Source: JAAFKA01 sp044348925
GTDB taxonomy: Bacteria; Bacteroidota; Bacteroidia; Cytophagales; Thermoflexibacteraceae
NCBI GenBank assembly: GCA_044348925.1
Contig: JBIKRY010000001.1
Coordinates: forward strand, 12,829 to 76,828
Direction: 5' to 3'
Length of the DNA: 64,000 nucleotides
The notes under the pieces were generated by a model. That model ran no database searches. It was given only the letters and a program-made list of their open reading frames with translations, and was not told the DNA's origin. Shown in pieces: positions 43,455 through 52,867 of this stretch. The position numbers and the translations under genes are program-made. Position 1 is the stretch's first letter; each line of letters starts with the position of its first letter.

Positions 43455-43497
43455 GATAAGCTAAATACAAAATCACTTATTTTGTGTTTAGCTTATC
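43455..43497. terminator. Bidirectional terminator
   Basis: GATAAGCTAAATACAAAA at 43455-43472 pairs with TTTTGTGTTTAGCTTATC at 43480-43497 (one mismatch) between genes ending at 43445 and 43519 on opposite strands. Confidence 0.75.
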
Positions 43498-43518
43498 TTA
43501 TTAATATTTTACACAAAA

Positions 43519-43920
43519 TTACTTATCAGCTGTTGCTTTTTGAACAAAAGTAAGTTTGTGTGCTGCACCGTGTATTTTGTCTGAAAATCCAGCATCTACA
43601 TCAATATAGACCAATTTTCCAAACTTATCAATAATACTAAATTTATCAAACATTTCTATTTGAATAGCAATAAAATCATCATGTAATTGTTGCAATTCTT
43701 TTTGTTTTTCTGTAGGTACTACCATCATAAAACTTTTACCAAGCATTTCGTTGCGTTGATAACTAAGAATATTTAAGTAGGCTTCGTTCATGCCCACATA
43801 AATTCCGTCTTCATTGGTAACGCAAACCCCGATTTTGGTGCTTTCTATTATTTTTTCAAAATCTTGTGGATTTTGTTCTACCGCATCTTTAATACGTTGG
43901 GTTTCTTGTAGGTTCATCAT
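43519..43920 (-). CDS. Single PAS-domain protein
   Basis: The 133-residue protein is essentially one PAS sensory domain (ESTKIGVCVTNEDGIYVGMN, AYLNILSYQRNEMLGKSF, IDKFGKLVYIDVDAGF). There is no output domain, so it must work by protein interaction or be half of a pair. It lies downstream of the GAF-PAS gene in the same direction with a 72 bp gap, so the two may act together. Confidence 0.85.
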   Translation of the reverse strand: MMNLQETQRIKDAVEQNPQDFEKIIESTKIGVCVTNEDGIYVGMNEAYLNILSYQRNEMLGKSFMMVVPTEKQKELQQLHDDFIAIQIEMFDKFSIIDKFGKLVYIDVDAGFSDKIHGAAHKLTFVQKATADK

Positions 43921-43992
43921 AAAAGTAGAGTTTTTTGTGTGTATAAATACGGCTGAAAATTTGGGTAATTATTTTGACAAAAGCAACAAAAA

Positions 43993-45201
43993 TTAGATAT
44001 TTTGTTCTTCTATTTGTTTGGTTAATGCAGTAATAATCTTGTCTTTTTCTGCCAATTCCTGCTCGTGTTGTTCTCGCATTTTTTTTATTTGTGCGTAGGC
44101 TTTGTCTTGAATAGTCTTGCTACGTTCTTTCAAAAATACTTCATTTTGCTCTAAAATATGTTGCTGGTTGCGTTTTTCGGTAATATCATAGGACATTTTT
44201 ACGATTTTGTTTGTATGTCCATAAGCATTGATAGTTGGATAATAGGTAGCAAATAGCCAAAATTCCTCGCCATTTTTCTTTTTTCTTTTCACTTCTTTGC
44301 GTATGGTTTTTCCCTCTTTTAAATTACTTACCATTTCATCAAATAGGGGTTTTTCGTCTTCGGGCAAAAAATCAATATAAAGCGTATCTAATATTTCTTT
44401 TGTGGTATAGCCTGTATGTTGCAAAAACAAATCACAAGTTCGCAATATTTTGCCTTGTGTAGATATTTCTACCACAAACATAGTATCTTCTATGGCAGTA
44501 TTTAAGGCACTCATTTCTTGATTAATGCGGTGCATTTCCTCTTGTGTGGCTTCGAGTTCCTCCATATTTTGTCGCAATTCTTCTTCCATACTTTGGAATA
44601 TTTCGTGCTGTTGCAGAGATTCTCGTAATAGTTCTTTTGTTTTGGCATTATTTTGAATACTTTGCAACATAATTGCAATATTATTTGCCAAACGGTTTAG
44701 TAATTCTTTTTGTTTGTCTTCAAGTAAGTTTACATAAACCAATTCCAAAATTCCAACTACGTCTTGATGTGCAATCAAGGGTATAATTAACAATGCTTTT
44801 GCTCGCATAACCCCTGTGGCAGAGGTCATCACAAGATTTTGTTCTTGCAAATCTGTTCTATATATTTGTTCTCTTGATTTTGCAACTTGTCCTATTAGAC
44901 CTTCGCCAAGAGCATAATCTTTCTTGGCAATATTTTCTAAATTACACGCATAAGCACCGCAGGCAATACTTACATTTTTCTCGACCACAAAAAAAACACC
45001 ACGAATAGCAGTAGTTATTTTAGAAATTTGTGTAATTACAATATCTGCAAATTCTCTCACAGATTTTTCATAATTATTTCTTAGAATATCATCAAACTGC
45101 GAAAGCGTAGTATCCAGCCAGATACGACTTTCCATTTCTTTTTGTTTATGCAGGAGTTGCTCTTCTAAATTTGGAAAGTTGGAGTTATTACTATTATTCA
45201 T
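43993..45201 (-). CDS. GAF-PAS signalling protein without kinase domain
   Basis: The 402-residue protein begins with a helix, then a GAF domain (about 45-185; YALGEGLIGQVAKSREQIYR, LIIPLIAHQDVVGILELVYV), a coiled coil (about 195-240; EELRQNMEELEATQEEMHRI), a PAS domain (about 240-345; QHTGYTTKEILDTLYIDFLP) and a second coiled coil to the end. No histidine-kinase, GGDEF or SpoIIE domain follows. It probably senses a small ligand and relays through partners. The PAS-only gene is next to it. Confidence 0.85.
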   Translation of the reverse strand: MNNSNNSNFPNLEEQLLHKQKEMESRIWLDTTLSQFDDILRNNYEKSVREFADIVITQISKITTAIRGVFFVVEKNVSIACGAYACNLENIAKKDYALGEGLIGQVAKSREQIYRTDLQEQNLVMTSATGVMRAKALLIIPLIAHQDVVGILELVYVNLLEDKQKELLNRLANNIAIMLQSIQNNAKTKELLRESLQQHEIFQSMEEELRQNMEELEATQEEMHRINQEMSALNTAIEDTMFVVEISTQGKILRTCDLFLQHTGYTTKEILDTLYIDFLPEDEKPLFDEMVSNLKEGKTIRKEVKRKKKNGEEFWLFATYYPTINAYGHTNKIVKMSYDITEKRNQQHILEQNEVFLKERSKTIQDKAYAQIKKMREQHEQELAEKDKIITALTKQIEEQNI

Positions 45202-45513
45202 ATAAGTTTTGGTTTTGATATAGCAATAATAGTAATTTTTTTGATAATATGTAATTTCTATGCTTATTTTTTATTGTTTGTTATTGCAATATGGTATGCA
45301 CACAACAGATAACTGTAGCAATGCCAATATTGGAAAAATAATCTTACAGATAAGACTATATAACCAAGTAAAAAAATAAATTTAATTAGGTTTTTGTAAA
45401 TATTCATTTGCAAATAACAAAAATAAATGCGTAATTCGTTGCAAAATAACGAGTAACAAATATTCATCTAATTAGATATTTTTAACAAAAATATTTTACA
45501 AGAAAAGAAGTTA

Positions 45514-45606
45514 TTAAGCAATGTAACATAGGCTTTAGCTTTTTGTTTAACTATTTGAGTATCAATAATTTATATACAAGCCTAAAGGCTATGTTACATT
45601 CCTTAA
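45514..45606. repeat. Inverted repeat, possible solo element
   Basis: A 24-nt arm at 45514-45537 (TTAAGCAATGTAACATAGGC...) pairs with its complement at 45583-45606, two mismatches, around a 45-nt loop. The words AACATAGGCTTTAGC and CATACGCTTTAGCG recur elsewhere in the window (near 3340 and 63810). It is the only content visible in the 440 bp between the GAF-PAS gene and the restriction-methyltransferase gene. Confidence 0.65.
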
Positions 45607-45643
45607 TAATCTCTAAAAAATAATTATAAATATTCTATTACCA

Positions 45644-48115
45644 ATGTCCTACGAAAATATTAGAGAAGAAGAACTAAAAAATCAAATAGCACACAACTAT
45701 TTTAGTGAATTTGATTGCCGAAAAATAATTGGTAATGTAGATTTTTGTGTAGCCCCCCTGCCCCCCGAAGGTGGAGTTTTTGACGTATTGACTCCCCCTT
45801 CGGGGGGTGGGGGGCTTTTGTGGGCAGAAGCCAAAAAAGGCATTGCAGATATTTATAAAGCATTGGTGCAGTTGATTCTTACCATTGGTAAGGCACGTAC
45901 TTTTGATAAATACTTGCCTCCTGCGTATTTGGGTGCTTTTGATGCCCAAAAAATAGCTTTTATCCCTTATAATGACATTCACGATATTTTTTATCTGAAT
46001 GATTTTAATTGGAATGTTACGCCTTCCAATCATGAAAGCAAAGAATTTCAGCTTATTTATGACAAAGTAAAAAGTATTTTAGACCAAAATACCCTGCTAT
46101 ATTTTTATGGCAAAGATGACAAAGAACTTAAACAATTTATACAAACTAATTTTGTTGTAGGGAAGTTTGGCATCACAAAAACCAGAATTGACAAAAATAA
46201 TTTTATTGTCATTTATAATAAATGGTTACAAACCGTAAAACCTACGATTGCAGTAAATTGGGATTTGGTAAAAAAAGGAGGTATTATAGATGCAGATTTT
46301 TATTTGGCAGACTTGCTTTCTTTAGAAAATAAAACTTTGAAAGAAAAACTTTTTGTTTTATTAGAGAGAGAATATTATGAACTTGACCGCAAAATAGATG
46401 AATGGGGAATATTTAATTCTCGTAAAATTACTTTCAAAGATAATTTAAAAGCACACACTTTATTTTGGAATAAATATGAAAGACCTCCTAAAGAGGAATA
46501 TTGGGATTATATTATCAATCGGCGAGATTTATTAGTTCCGCAAGATGTAAGAGAACGAAAAGGTAGTTTTTTTACCCCACAAATTTGGGTAGAATTGTCG
46601 CAAAAATACTTAACAGATGTTTTGGGTGAGGATTGGCAAGATGAATATTATATTTGGGATTGTGCAGCAGGAACAGGAAATTTATTAACAGGTTTAACGA
46701 ATAAGCACCACATTTGGGCATCAACACTTGATAAACAAGATGTGGACGTGATGCATGACCGTATTAAAAATGGTGCAAATTTATTGGAAGACCACGTTTT
46801 TCAGTTTGATTTTCTCAATGATAGTTTTGATAAATTGCCTAAAGGATTGCAAAATATTATTAATAGTCCCGAAAAAAGGAAAAAATTGGTGGTGTATATC
46901 AATCCGCCTTATGCGGAAAGTAATGGAAGAATAAGTATAACAAGAAGTAAGGTTCAAGTTTCACGTATTCATACTAAGTATCAGCAGAATTTAGAAAAAG
47001 TAGGTGCAGAATTATTTGCACAATTTCTAATACGAATTTATTTTGAAATTCAAGGTTGTTTTATAGGACAATTCTCAACGTTGAAAGCTGTTAGTGCAGT
47101 TAATTCAAAAACTTTTAGAAATAGCTTTTTAGCTAAGTTAGAGAAGTTATTTGTAGTGCCTGCAAATACTTTTGACAACGTAAAAGGCAAATTTCCCATT
47201 GGATTTTTTATTTGGGACACAAAAACCAAAGAAAAGTTTGAACAAATTGAAGCTGATGTTTTTAATGCTAATGGCAAGTTAATTAGTAACAAAATCTTCC
47301 GTTCTTATGAAAATGAAAAAGGTAGAGTAAATAATTGGTTGTTATCATTCAAAGATTTAAGTAATAATTATGTTGGTGTTTTAATGGCTGATGCACCCGA
47401 TTTTCAACACAAAAATTTAATAGCTATTCAAAGTTTTAAAGGGATAAGACACGGAATCTATTTTCCAATTAATAGTAAAAATTTAATAATAGCTTGCATT
47501 TATGTTGCTGTTCGTCATTGCATAGAAGCCACTTGGCTCAATGACCGTGACCAATTTATATATCCAAATGAGGATTGGCAAAAAGACAAAGAATTTCAAA
47601 ATGACTGTTTAGCTTTTACCTTATTTCATAGCCAAAATAAAATAAGTTCAAAAGCAGGTACAAATCATTGGATACCTTTTACAGAAGCCGAAGTTGATGC
47701 AAGAGATAATTTTGAGAGTAATTTTATGAGTAAATTTATTAAGGGCAAGCTAAAAATTGAAAAAAATGCCGATTTAATGAATGAATCAACTGTTACAACT
47801 TCCGAAAAATTGGTATTTTCTCCCGAAGCACAAGCTGTTTTTGTGGCTGGTCTTGCTCTTTGGAAATATTATCACCAAGCTATTAAAAATATTCCTGCGT
47901 GGCAAATTCCCCCTTCGGGGGTTGGGGGGCTTGTTAATGCTTCTTTGTACGATATTCGTGAATATTTTCAGGGACGTAATGCTACAGGCAAAATGAATAA
48001 TAAAAGTGAAGATGAAACTTACACAAAATTAATTGCAGATTTACGAGAGGCTTTGAAGGTTTTATCGCAAAAAATAGAGCCGAAAGTGTATGAATATGGT
48101 TTTTTAAAAGGGTAA
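45644..48115 (+). CDS. Type IIG-like restriction enzyme-methyltransferase, N6-adenine, with palindromic inserts
   Basis: This single protein has nuclease and methyltransferase domains. The N-terminal nuclease core is a PD-(D/E)XK site: D33 in GNVDFCV and E62-A-K64 in WAEAKKGIADIYK. The helicase-like or spacer part is followed by the methyltransferase, with SAM-binding motif I DCAAGTGNLL near residue 338 and the catalytic NPPY motif near 420. The C-terminal ~350 residues are the target-recognition part. A full palindromic element inserts residues 36-58 (APLPPEGG...PPSGGGGL) between D33 and E62, and a half copy adds IPPSGVGGL at about 755-763. Without the inserts it would read as an intact 790-residue enzyme. 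It begins with a plain ATG. Confidence 0.9.
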   Translation: MSYENIREEELKNQIAHNYFSEFDCRKIIGNVDFCVAPLPPEGGVFDVLTPPSGGGGLLWAEAKKGIADIYKALVQLILTIGKARTFDKYLPPAYLGAFDAQKIAFIPYNDIHDIFYLNDFNWNVTPSNHESKEFQLIYDKVKSILDQNTLLYFYGKDDKELKQFIQTNFVVGKFGITKTRIDKNNFIVIYNKWLQTVKPTIAVNWDLVKKGGIIDADFYLADLLSLENKTLKEKLFVLLEREYYELDRKIDEWGIFNSRKITFKDNLKAHTLFWNKYERPPKEEYWDYIINRRDLLVPQDVRERKGSFFTPQIWVELSQKYLTDVLGEDWQDEYYIWDCAAGTGNLLTGLTNKHHIWASTLDKQDVDVMHDRIKNGANLLEDHVFQFDFLNDSFDKLPKGLQNIINSPEKRKKLVVYINPPYAESNGRISITRSKVQVSRIHTKYQQNLEKVGAELFAQFLIRIYFEIQGCFIGQFSTLKAVSAVNSKTFRNSFLAKLEKLFVVPANTFDNVKGKFPIGFFIWDTKTKEKFEQIEADVFNANGKLISNKIFRSYENEKGRVNNWLLSFKDLSNNYVGVLMADAPDFQHKNLIAIQSFKGIRHGIYFPINSKNLIIACIYVAVRHCIEATWLNDRDQFIYPNEDWQKDKEFQNDCLAFTLFHSQNKISSKAGTNHWIPFTEAEVDARDNFESNFMSKFIKGKLKIEKNADLMNESTVTTSEKLVFSPEAQAVFVAGLALWKYYHQAIKNIPAWQIPPSGVGGLVNASLYDIREYFQGRNATGKMNNKSEDETYTKLIADLREALKVLSQKIEPKVYEYGFLKG
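45751..45816 (+). repeat. Coding-region palindromic element, copy 3 (full)
   Basis: This 66-bp inverted repeat starts GCCCCCCTGCCCCCCGAAGG and ends TTCGGGGGGTGGGGGGCT around the spacer TTTTTGACGTATTGACT. It encodes APLPPEGGVFDVLTPPSG plus GGGL in frame with the methyltransferase gene. Arms and spacer match the leuS copies. Confidence 0.9.
47907..47931 (+). repeat. Coding-region palindromic element, half copy
   Basis: TTCCCCCTTCGGGGGTTGGG followed by GGGCT repeats one arm of the coding-region element. There is no second arm. It encodes IPPSGVGGL in the same frame as the PPSG end of the full copies. It may be a remnant of an old insertion or a partial copying event. Confidence 0.85.
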
Positions 48116-48361
48116 TGTAATAAAAATGCCGTTTTGAAAGTATATATATGCTATTACGCAATTTACATGAAGTAAAAGTAAATAATTAATTGAAAATATT
48201 TTTAGTGTAAGTAATTGATTTTCAATTACTTATATTTATTTTTATTATAAAATATATTTTTCTTTTACTTAAATTTAAAAAAATAACATAATTTAACAAT
48301 AAAAAATATTTTTTTCGTTTTATTGTTTCAATATTACATAGTATTTTACAGTAAAAATAAG

Positions 48362-51300
48362 ATGAAAATATTTTTTTGTTATTTAGCTTTATTTTTCTTC
48401 AACACAATTGTTTTTGCACAAGTTTATCCATTCAAAACCTATGCAATAGAACAGGGTTTGCCACAATCTGAAATTTGGGATATGATGTCAGATAGTCGTG
48501 GCTATTTGTGGATAGGCACAAATGGTGGCGGACTTACCAAGTTTAATGGCAAAACTTTTCAAACTTTTACCAAAAAAGATGGACTACCAAACGAACAAGT
48601 AAGCAATCTTATAGAGGATAAAAAAGGCAATATTTGGGCTATGACTTTTAATGGCTTGTCCTATTATGACGGAATCAGTTTTAAAACTTATGACGAATCC
48701 GATGGTATTCAAGTAGTAAATTCGCCTTTTGCAAATTTTGCGGTAGATGAACAAAATACACTATGGTTTCTAAGTTTTGCTCAACAAAATACTATTTTGT
48801 ATCTATTTGAAAATCAAAAGTTTATAGAAGCAAAAACCAAATTTCCTATCCTCGCAGACTATTTTATTGTACGGCTCTATGCAAATAAAAAGTGCATTTT
48901 TATTAATGCAATACATACCCAAACAGGTAAAACTACGTTATTCCAATACCAAAAAGGACAACTTAGTACCTACCAAAATCCTACAATACCTGTAGCAAAT
49001 GGAGAAAGTTTGTGTCCTTTTTTTACACATAGCAACGGAGATATATGGGCTGGAATTTTTAAATTTGCTCCTAATCAAGTTGTTAATATCCTTAAAATAT
49101 ATAAAATTTCGCCACAAGGGCAAGCTACTGAATTACCTTGTCCAGAAAATGTACCAATATTTGCAATCAATAGAGTAGCAGAAGACAAATTTAAGCATGT
49201 ATGGTTACCTCTTAGCAATTTTCAAGGCAATTTGAATGGTAATGCCATTTGGAAATATGATTTGGCAGGAAAAGTTACTACACTTTCCGAAAAAAATGGC
49301 TTAGCTACTGTATTTATTGTCAATAGTGTAGCAGATAAAGATGGAAATATTTGGCTTGGAACTCGTGGATTTGGCTTAATCAAATATTTAGGGGAAACTT
49401 TTACTGCCATCAATCAATCTTTAGGTATGCAACAAGAAGTTACACGAACTTTTTATAAAGATAAAGCTGGGGTTATCTGGATTGGAACAGTTGCCAATGA
49501 ACTCTATGCATGGAATGGAAAAGAATTAAAAACCTATCCTGCAAATATTCCCATAGGAAGAATTATGAAAATAGAGCCTGAAGAAAATGGTAATTTATTG
49601 TTGGCTACTAATACGGGTATTGTTCGTTTTAATCAAGGCAAATTTAGCAATGTCAATCAAGAGTTTGGAATTCCTGCTACTGTTGCACAAGTTTCTTATT
49701 TATTGCACACCAAAGATGATATTTGGTGGATTGTTACACAAGGCACAGGTTTGTATCGGTATGATTCTAAAACCAAAACAACTACACAATATAATGTAGC
49801 AAATAAAAAATTAGCAAATAATGGTTTATATTCTGTTTTTGAGGACAGCAAAGGAAGTATTTGGGTAAATTCTAATGCAGGCGTGCATAGAATAGAAAAA
49901 AAAGGAATTTTGCAAAACGAAGAAGAGAAAATTACACTATTTGACCGAAGTAAAGGACTTGGAGAAAGTTTAACCCAACAAACCACAGAAGATAAAAATG
50001 GAAATATTTGGGTTACTACGTTTGGTGGTGGTTTGGCACGTTTTGATGGCACAAAGTTTATTAGCTATACCAAAGAAAACTCTGATTTATCTTCTAATTT
50101 AATTTATTCTATTACTACAGATGCTAATGGAGATATTTGGGCAGGTATGCAAGGTGGCGTAGCTAAATTGGAAGTAGATGCCAAAAGTGAAGTTAGCAAA
50201 ATTACTAATTATGCAGATAATCAAGGGTTTACAGGCAAAGAAACCAACGGTGCAGCTATTTACAAAGACGATGAAAATAATATGTGGTTTGGCACACTAA
50301 AAGGTGCTTACAAATATAATCCTACCTTCGACCAACCAAACACCAACCAACCAATAGCCAATATTACTGCCATAAGATTATTTTTTAAGCCCGTAAAATG
50401 GCAGGAAGAACCCTATAAACAATATTTTTTAGAGCCTACAAAATGGTTTATACAAGTGCCACAAAATTTGGTATTGCCCTACAACGAGAATCACATAGCT
50501 TTTGATTTGGAAGCAGTACAGTTTGACAATCCTGATGAGGTAGAATTTCAGTGGAAACTCGAAGGCATAGACACAGATTGGACTCCTGCCATTCAGAAAC
50601 AAGAAGCTATTTACCCAAATTTGCCTCCAAATACCTATACTTTTAAGCTAAGGGCTGGCTTACAAGGAAATTGGGGAGAAACCACTACCTATACCTTTAC
50701 CATTACGCCGCCTTGGTGGCAAACTTGGTGGTTTATTACTTTGTGTGTGTTGTCCATTTCTGCCATCATTTACTCCTTTATACGCATACGCCTACAAGCA
50801 ATTAAGGAAAGACAAGCAGAATTAGAAAAATTAGTATTTGAAAAAACCGCAGAAGTACGCCAACAAAATACCGAAATTTTGGCACAAACACAGGTTTTAC
50901 AACACGCAAATAGCGAAATTATTAGACAAAGTGAACTTTTGGCACATAAAAACAGAGATATTACTGCAAGTATTACCTATGCCAAACGGATTCAAACGGC
51001 TATGTTGCCTACAGAAACAGATATTCAAAAAACATTTCCAGATTCTTTTGTATTATTTCAACCAAAAGATATTGTAAGTGGAGATTTTTACTATTTTGAA
51101 AATATTATAGATAAAAATGCTATTGAAATTAGTGTTTTAGCTGCCATAGATTGCACAGGGCATGGCGTACCAGGTGCTTTTATGTCGATGATTGGTAATG
51201 ATTTGCTCAATCATATTATTTTGGAAAAAGAAATTCACAGCCCAAATTTAATTCTCGAAGAACTCAACAAAGGAGTACGCAAATTATTAAAACAAGCCGA

Positions 51301-51721
51301 AAATAAAGTACGTGATGGAATGGATTTGAGTTTGGTAACAGTTGATAAAACAAATAAAATACTACAATTTGCAGGGGCAATGAACCCAATTTATTACCTA
51401 CAAAACGGCATATTTTATGAAATTAAAGGCACAAAAAGCCCTATTGGTGGATACCAAGATGGAGAAAATGTATATGCAATGCACCAAATAGAACTGCATA
51501 CCAAAACTACATTTTATCTTTGCACAGATGGTTTTCAAGACCAATTTAGTGAAACAGGGAAAAAATTTATGGTGCGAAAATTTAGAGAATTACTATTACA
51601 TATACATTTGTTGCAGATGCAAGCACAAAAAGCAACACTTCAACATACAGTAAGTAATTGGCTTGGAAATGGAAAACAAATAGATGATATTTTGGTAATG
51701 GGAGTTTGTGTAGAAATATAG
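48362..51721 (+). CDS. Two-component-type propeller sensor with SpoIIE phosphatase
   Basis: This transmembrane signalling protein has a signal peptide (MKIFFCYLALFFFNTIVF), then a large periplasmic beta-propeller with many reg_prop repeats of the form G-x-I/L-W-x-G-T (GYLWIGTNGGGLTKFNG, DGNIWLGTRGFGLIKYLG). A Y_Y_Y domain follows (FQWKLEGIDTDWTPA), then one membrane span (WWFITLCVLSISAIIYSFI), a coiled coil, and a SpoIIE/PP2C phosphatase at the C-terminus (AAIDCTGHGVPGAFMSMIGN). It probably senses an envelope signal and dephosphorylates an anti-sigma antagonist. A start at 48323 would be TTG, so ATG 48362 is preferred. The length is 1119 residues. Confidence 0.93.
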   Translation: MKIFFCYLALFFFNTIVFAQVYPFKTYAIEQGLPQSEIWDMMSDSRGYLWIGTNGGGLTKFNGKTFQTFTKKDGLPNEQVSNLIEDKKGNIWAMTFNGLSYYDGISFKTYDESDGIQVVNSPFANFAVDEQNTLWFLSFAQQNTILYLFENQKFIEAKTKFPILADYFIVRLYANKKCIFINAIHTQTGKTTLFQYQKGQLSTYQNPTIPVANGESLCPFFTHSNGDIWAGIFKFAPNQVVNILKIYKISPQGQATELPCPENVPIFAINRVAEDKFKHVWLPLSNFQGNLNGNAIWKYDLAGKVTTLSEKNGLATVFIVNSVADKDGNIWLGTRGFGLIKYLGETFTAINQSLGMQQEVTRTFYKDKAGVIWIGTVANELYAWNGKELKTYPANIPIGRIMKIEPEENGNLLLATNTGIVRFNQGKFSNVNQEFGIPATVAQVSYLLHTKDDIWWIVTQGTGLYRYDSKTKTTTQYNVANKKLANNGLYSVFEDSKGSIWVNSNAGVHRIEKKGILQNEEEKITLFDRSKGLGESLTQQTTEDKNGNIWVTTFGGGLARFDGTKFISYTKENSDLSSNLIYSITTDANGDIWAGMQGGVAKLEVDAKSEVSKITNYADNQGFTGKETNGAAIYKDDENNMWFGTLKGAYKYNPTFDQPNTNQPIANITAIRLFFKPVKWQEEPYKQYFLEPTKWFIQVPQNLVLPYNENHIAFDLEAVQFDNPDEVEFQWKLEGIDTDWTPAIQKQEAIYPNLPPNTYTFKLRAGLQGNWGETTTYTFTITPPWWQTWWFITLCVLSISAIIYSFIRIRLQAIKERQAELEKLVFEKTAEVRQQNTEILAQTQVLQHANSEIIRQSELLAHKNRDITASITYAKRIQTAMLPTETDIQKTFPDSFVLFQPKDIVSGDFYYFENIIDKNAIEISVLAAIDCTGHGVPGAFMSMIGNDLLNHIILEKEIHSPNLILEELNKGVRKLLKQAENKVRDGMDLSLVTVDKTNKILQFAGAMNPIYYLQNGIFYEIKGTKSPIGGYQDGENVYAMHQIELHTKTTFYLCTDGFQDQFSETGKKFMVRKFRELLLHIHLLQMQAQKATLQHTVSNWLGNGKQIDDILVMGVCVEI

Positions 51722-51906
51722 CAAAAAATAAAACAAAATCTCTTAGAATAGAGTAGAAAAAAGTCTAAGATAAACATATTTATTTTTAAGCTATTCCTAA
51801 GTCAAAATTTAGAATTTAGTTTGGCAAAACCTATTTAGTTTTTGTTTATTTCTCTATATTTGCCAAATATTTTTAAGACACAATAAAAATATTTCCCTAA
51901 ATTTTC

Positions 51907-52110
51907 ATGAAAAAAACTAAAAATATTAGCTATCAAGACGCATTGCAAGAATTATTACAACTGCAAACGCAAATGGAAACAAACCAAATACCAATTGACG
52001 AGTTGGATATTGCAGTCAAAAGGGCAACCGAGTTGTTAAGCATTTGTAAGGAAAAATTGCGAACCATTGAAAATAATATTACAGAAACACTCAAAAACAA
52101 TGTTTCTTAA
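51907..52110 (+). CDS. xseB: Exodeoxyribonuclease VII small subunit
   Basis: This 67-residue helical protein is the small subunit that partners XseA to degrade single-stranded DNA. The family pattern is YQDALQELLQLQTQMETNQI followed by DELDIAVKRATELLSICKEK. The large subunit xseA is not in the window, whereas it is often adjacent. TATATTTG at 51855-51862 could be its -7 promoter box. The gene is short but the family match is strong. Confidence 0.9.
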   Translation: MKKTKNISYQDALQELLQLQTQMETNQIPIDELDIAVKRATELLSICKEKLRTIENNITETLKNNVS

Positions 52111-52214
52111 GTACCAATACTTTATAAAACCAATCCTTTTATTTGCAAATTTGCAAATATGGCATTTTCTACTTAAAACGTACTATTTTTACTTATACCT
52201 ATTTGCATAATACA

Positions 52215-52799
52215 ATGACCGAAAAAACGGAAAGATATACTAACAGCGAAAAAAACACCATTTTCAACAAAGAATTTATGCCGCATTTAACGGCAATGTA
52301 TAATTTTGCCTACAAACTTGCTTTAGATGAAGACGATGCAAAAGATTTGGTACAAGATACCTATATGAAGGCATTTAGATTTATTAATTCTTTTGAACAA
52401 GGCACAAATGCAAAGGCGTGGCTATTCAAAATTCTTAAAAATGGTTTTATTAACGAATTTCGCAAGAAAAGTAAGCAACCCGCAAAAGTAGATTACCAAG
52501 AAGTAGAACAAACTTACAATTCTGATTATATAGACGAAGATTTTACGATGGATCTTCGTTCCGAGTCTGTCCAAGATTTGATAGGGGACGAAATTACCAA
52601 TGCACTCAATTCTTTGAGTATAGAATTTCGTGCTATCATTATTTTGTGTGATTTGGAAGGGTTTACGTATGAAGAATTGGCAAAAATTCTCGATATTCCT
52701 ATCGGAACTGTCCGTTCACGATTGCATAGAGCAAGGTTTGTTCTTAAGCAAAAACTATCTGTTTATGCAAAAAAAATGGGTTATCCAACAGAAGCATAA
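52215..52799 (+). CDS. ECF-type RNA polymerase sigma factor
   Basis: This alternative sigma factor has region 2 (YNFAYKLALDEDDAKDLVQD and TYMKAFRFINSF, then AWLFKILKNGFINEFRKKSK) and region 4 (DLEGFTYEELAKILDIPIG, TVRSRLHRARFVLKQKL). There is no C-terminal extension. An anti-sigma factor is not adjacent, although one is expected for many ECF proteins, so it may be controlled otherwise. The 194-residue length from the ATG at 52215 is typical. Confidence 0.92.
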   Translation: MTEKTERYTNSEKNTIFNKEFMPHLTAMYNFAYKLALDEDDAKDLVQDTYMKAFRFINSFEQGTNAKAWLFKILKNGFINEFRKKSKQPAKVDYQEVEQTYNSDYIDEDFTMDLRSESVQDLIGDEITNALNSLSIEFRAIIILCDLEGFTYEELAKILDIPIGTVRSRLHRARFVLKQKLSVYAKKMGYPTEA

Positions 52800-52812
52800 A
52801 TAGAATTTTTAT

Positions 52813-52850
52813 CTAATTATGTTGTATTTGAAAAAATATAACATAATTAG
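52813..52850. terminator. Bidirectional hairpin between sigma factor and coaE
   Basis: CTAATTATGTT at 52813-52823 pairs with AACATAATTAG at 52840-52850. AT-rich on both sides, between convergent genes. Confidence 0.55.
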
Positions 52851-52867
52851 AGGGTATTTTTATAAAA

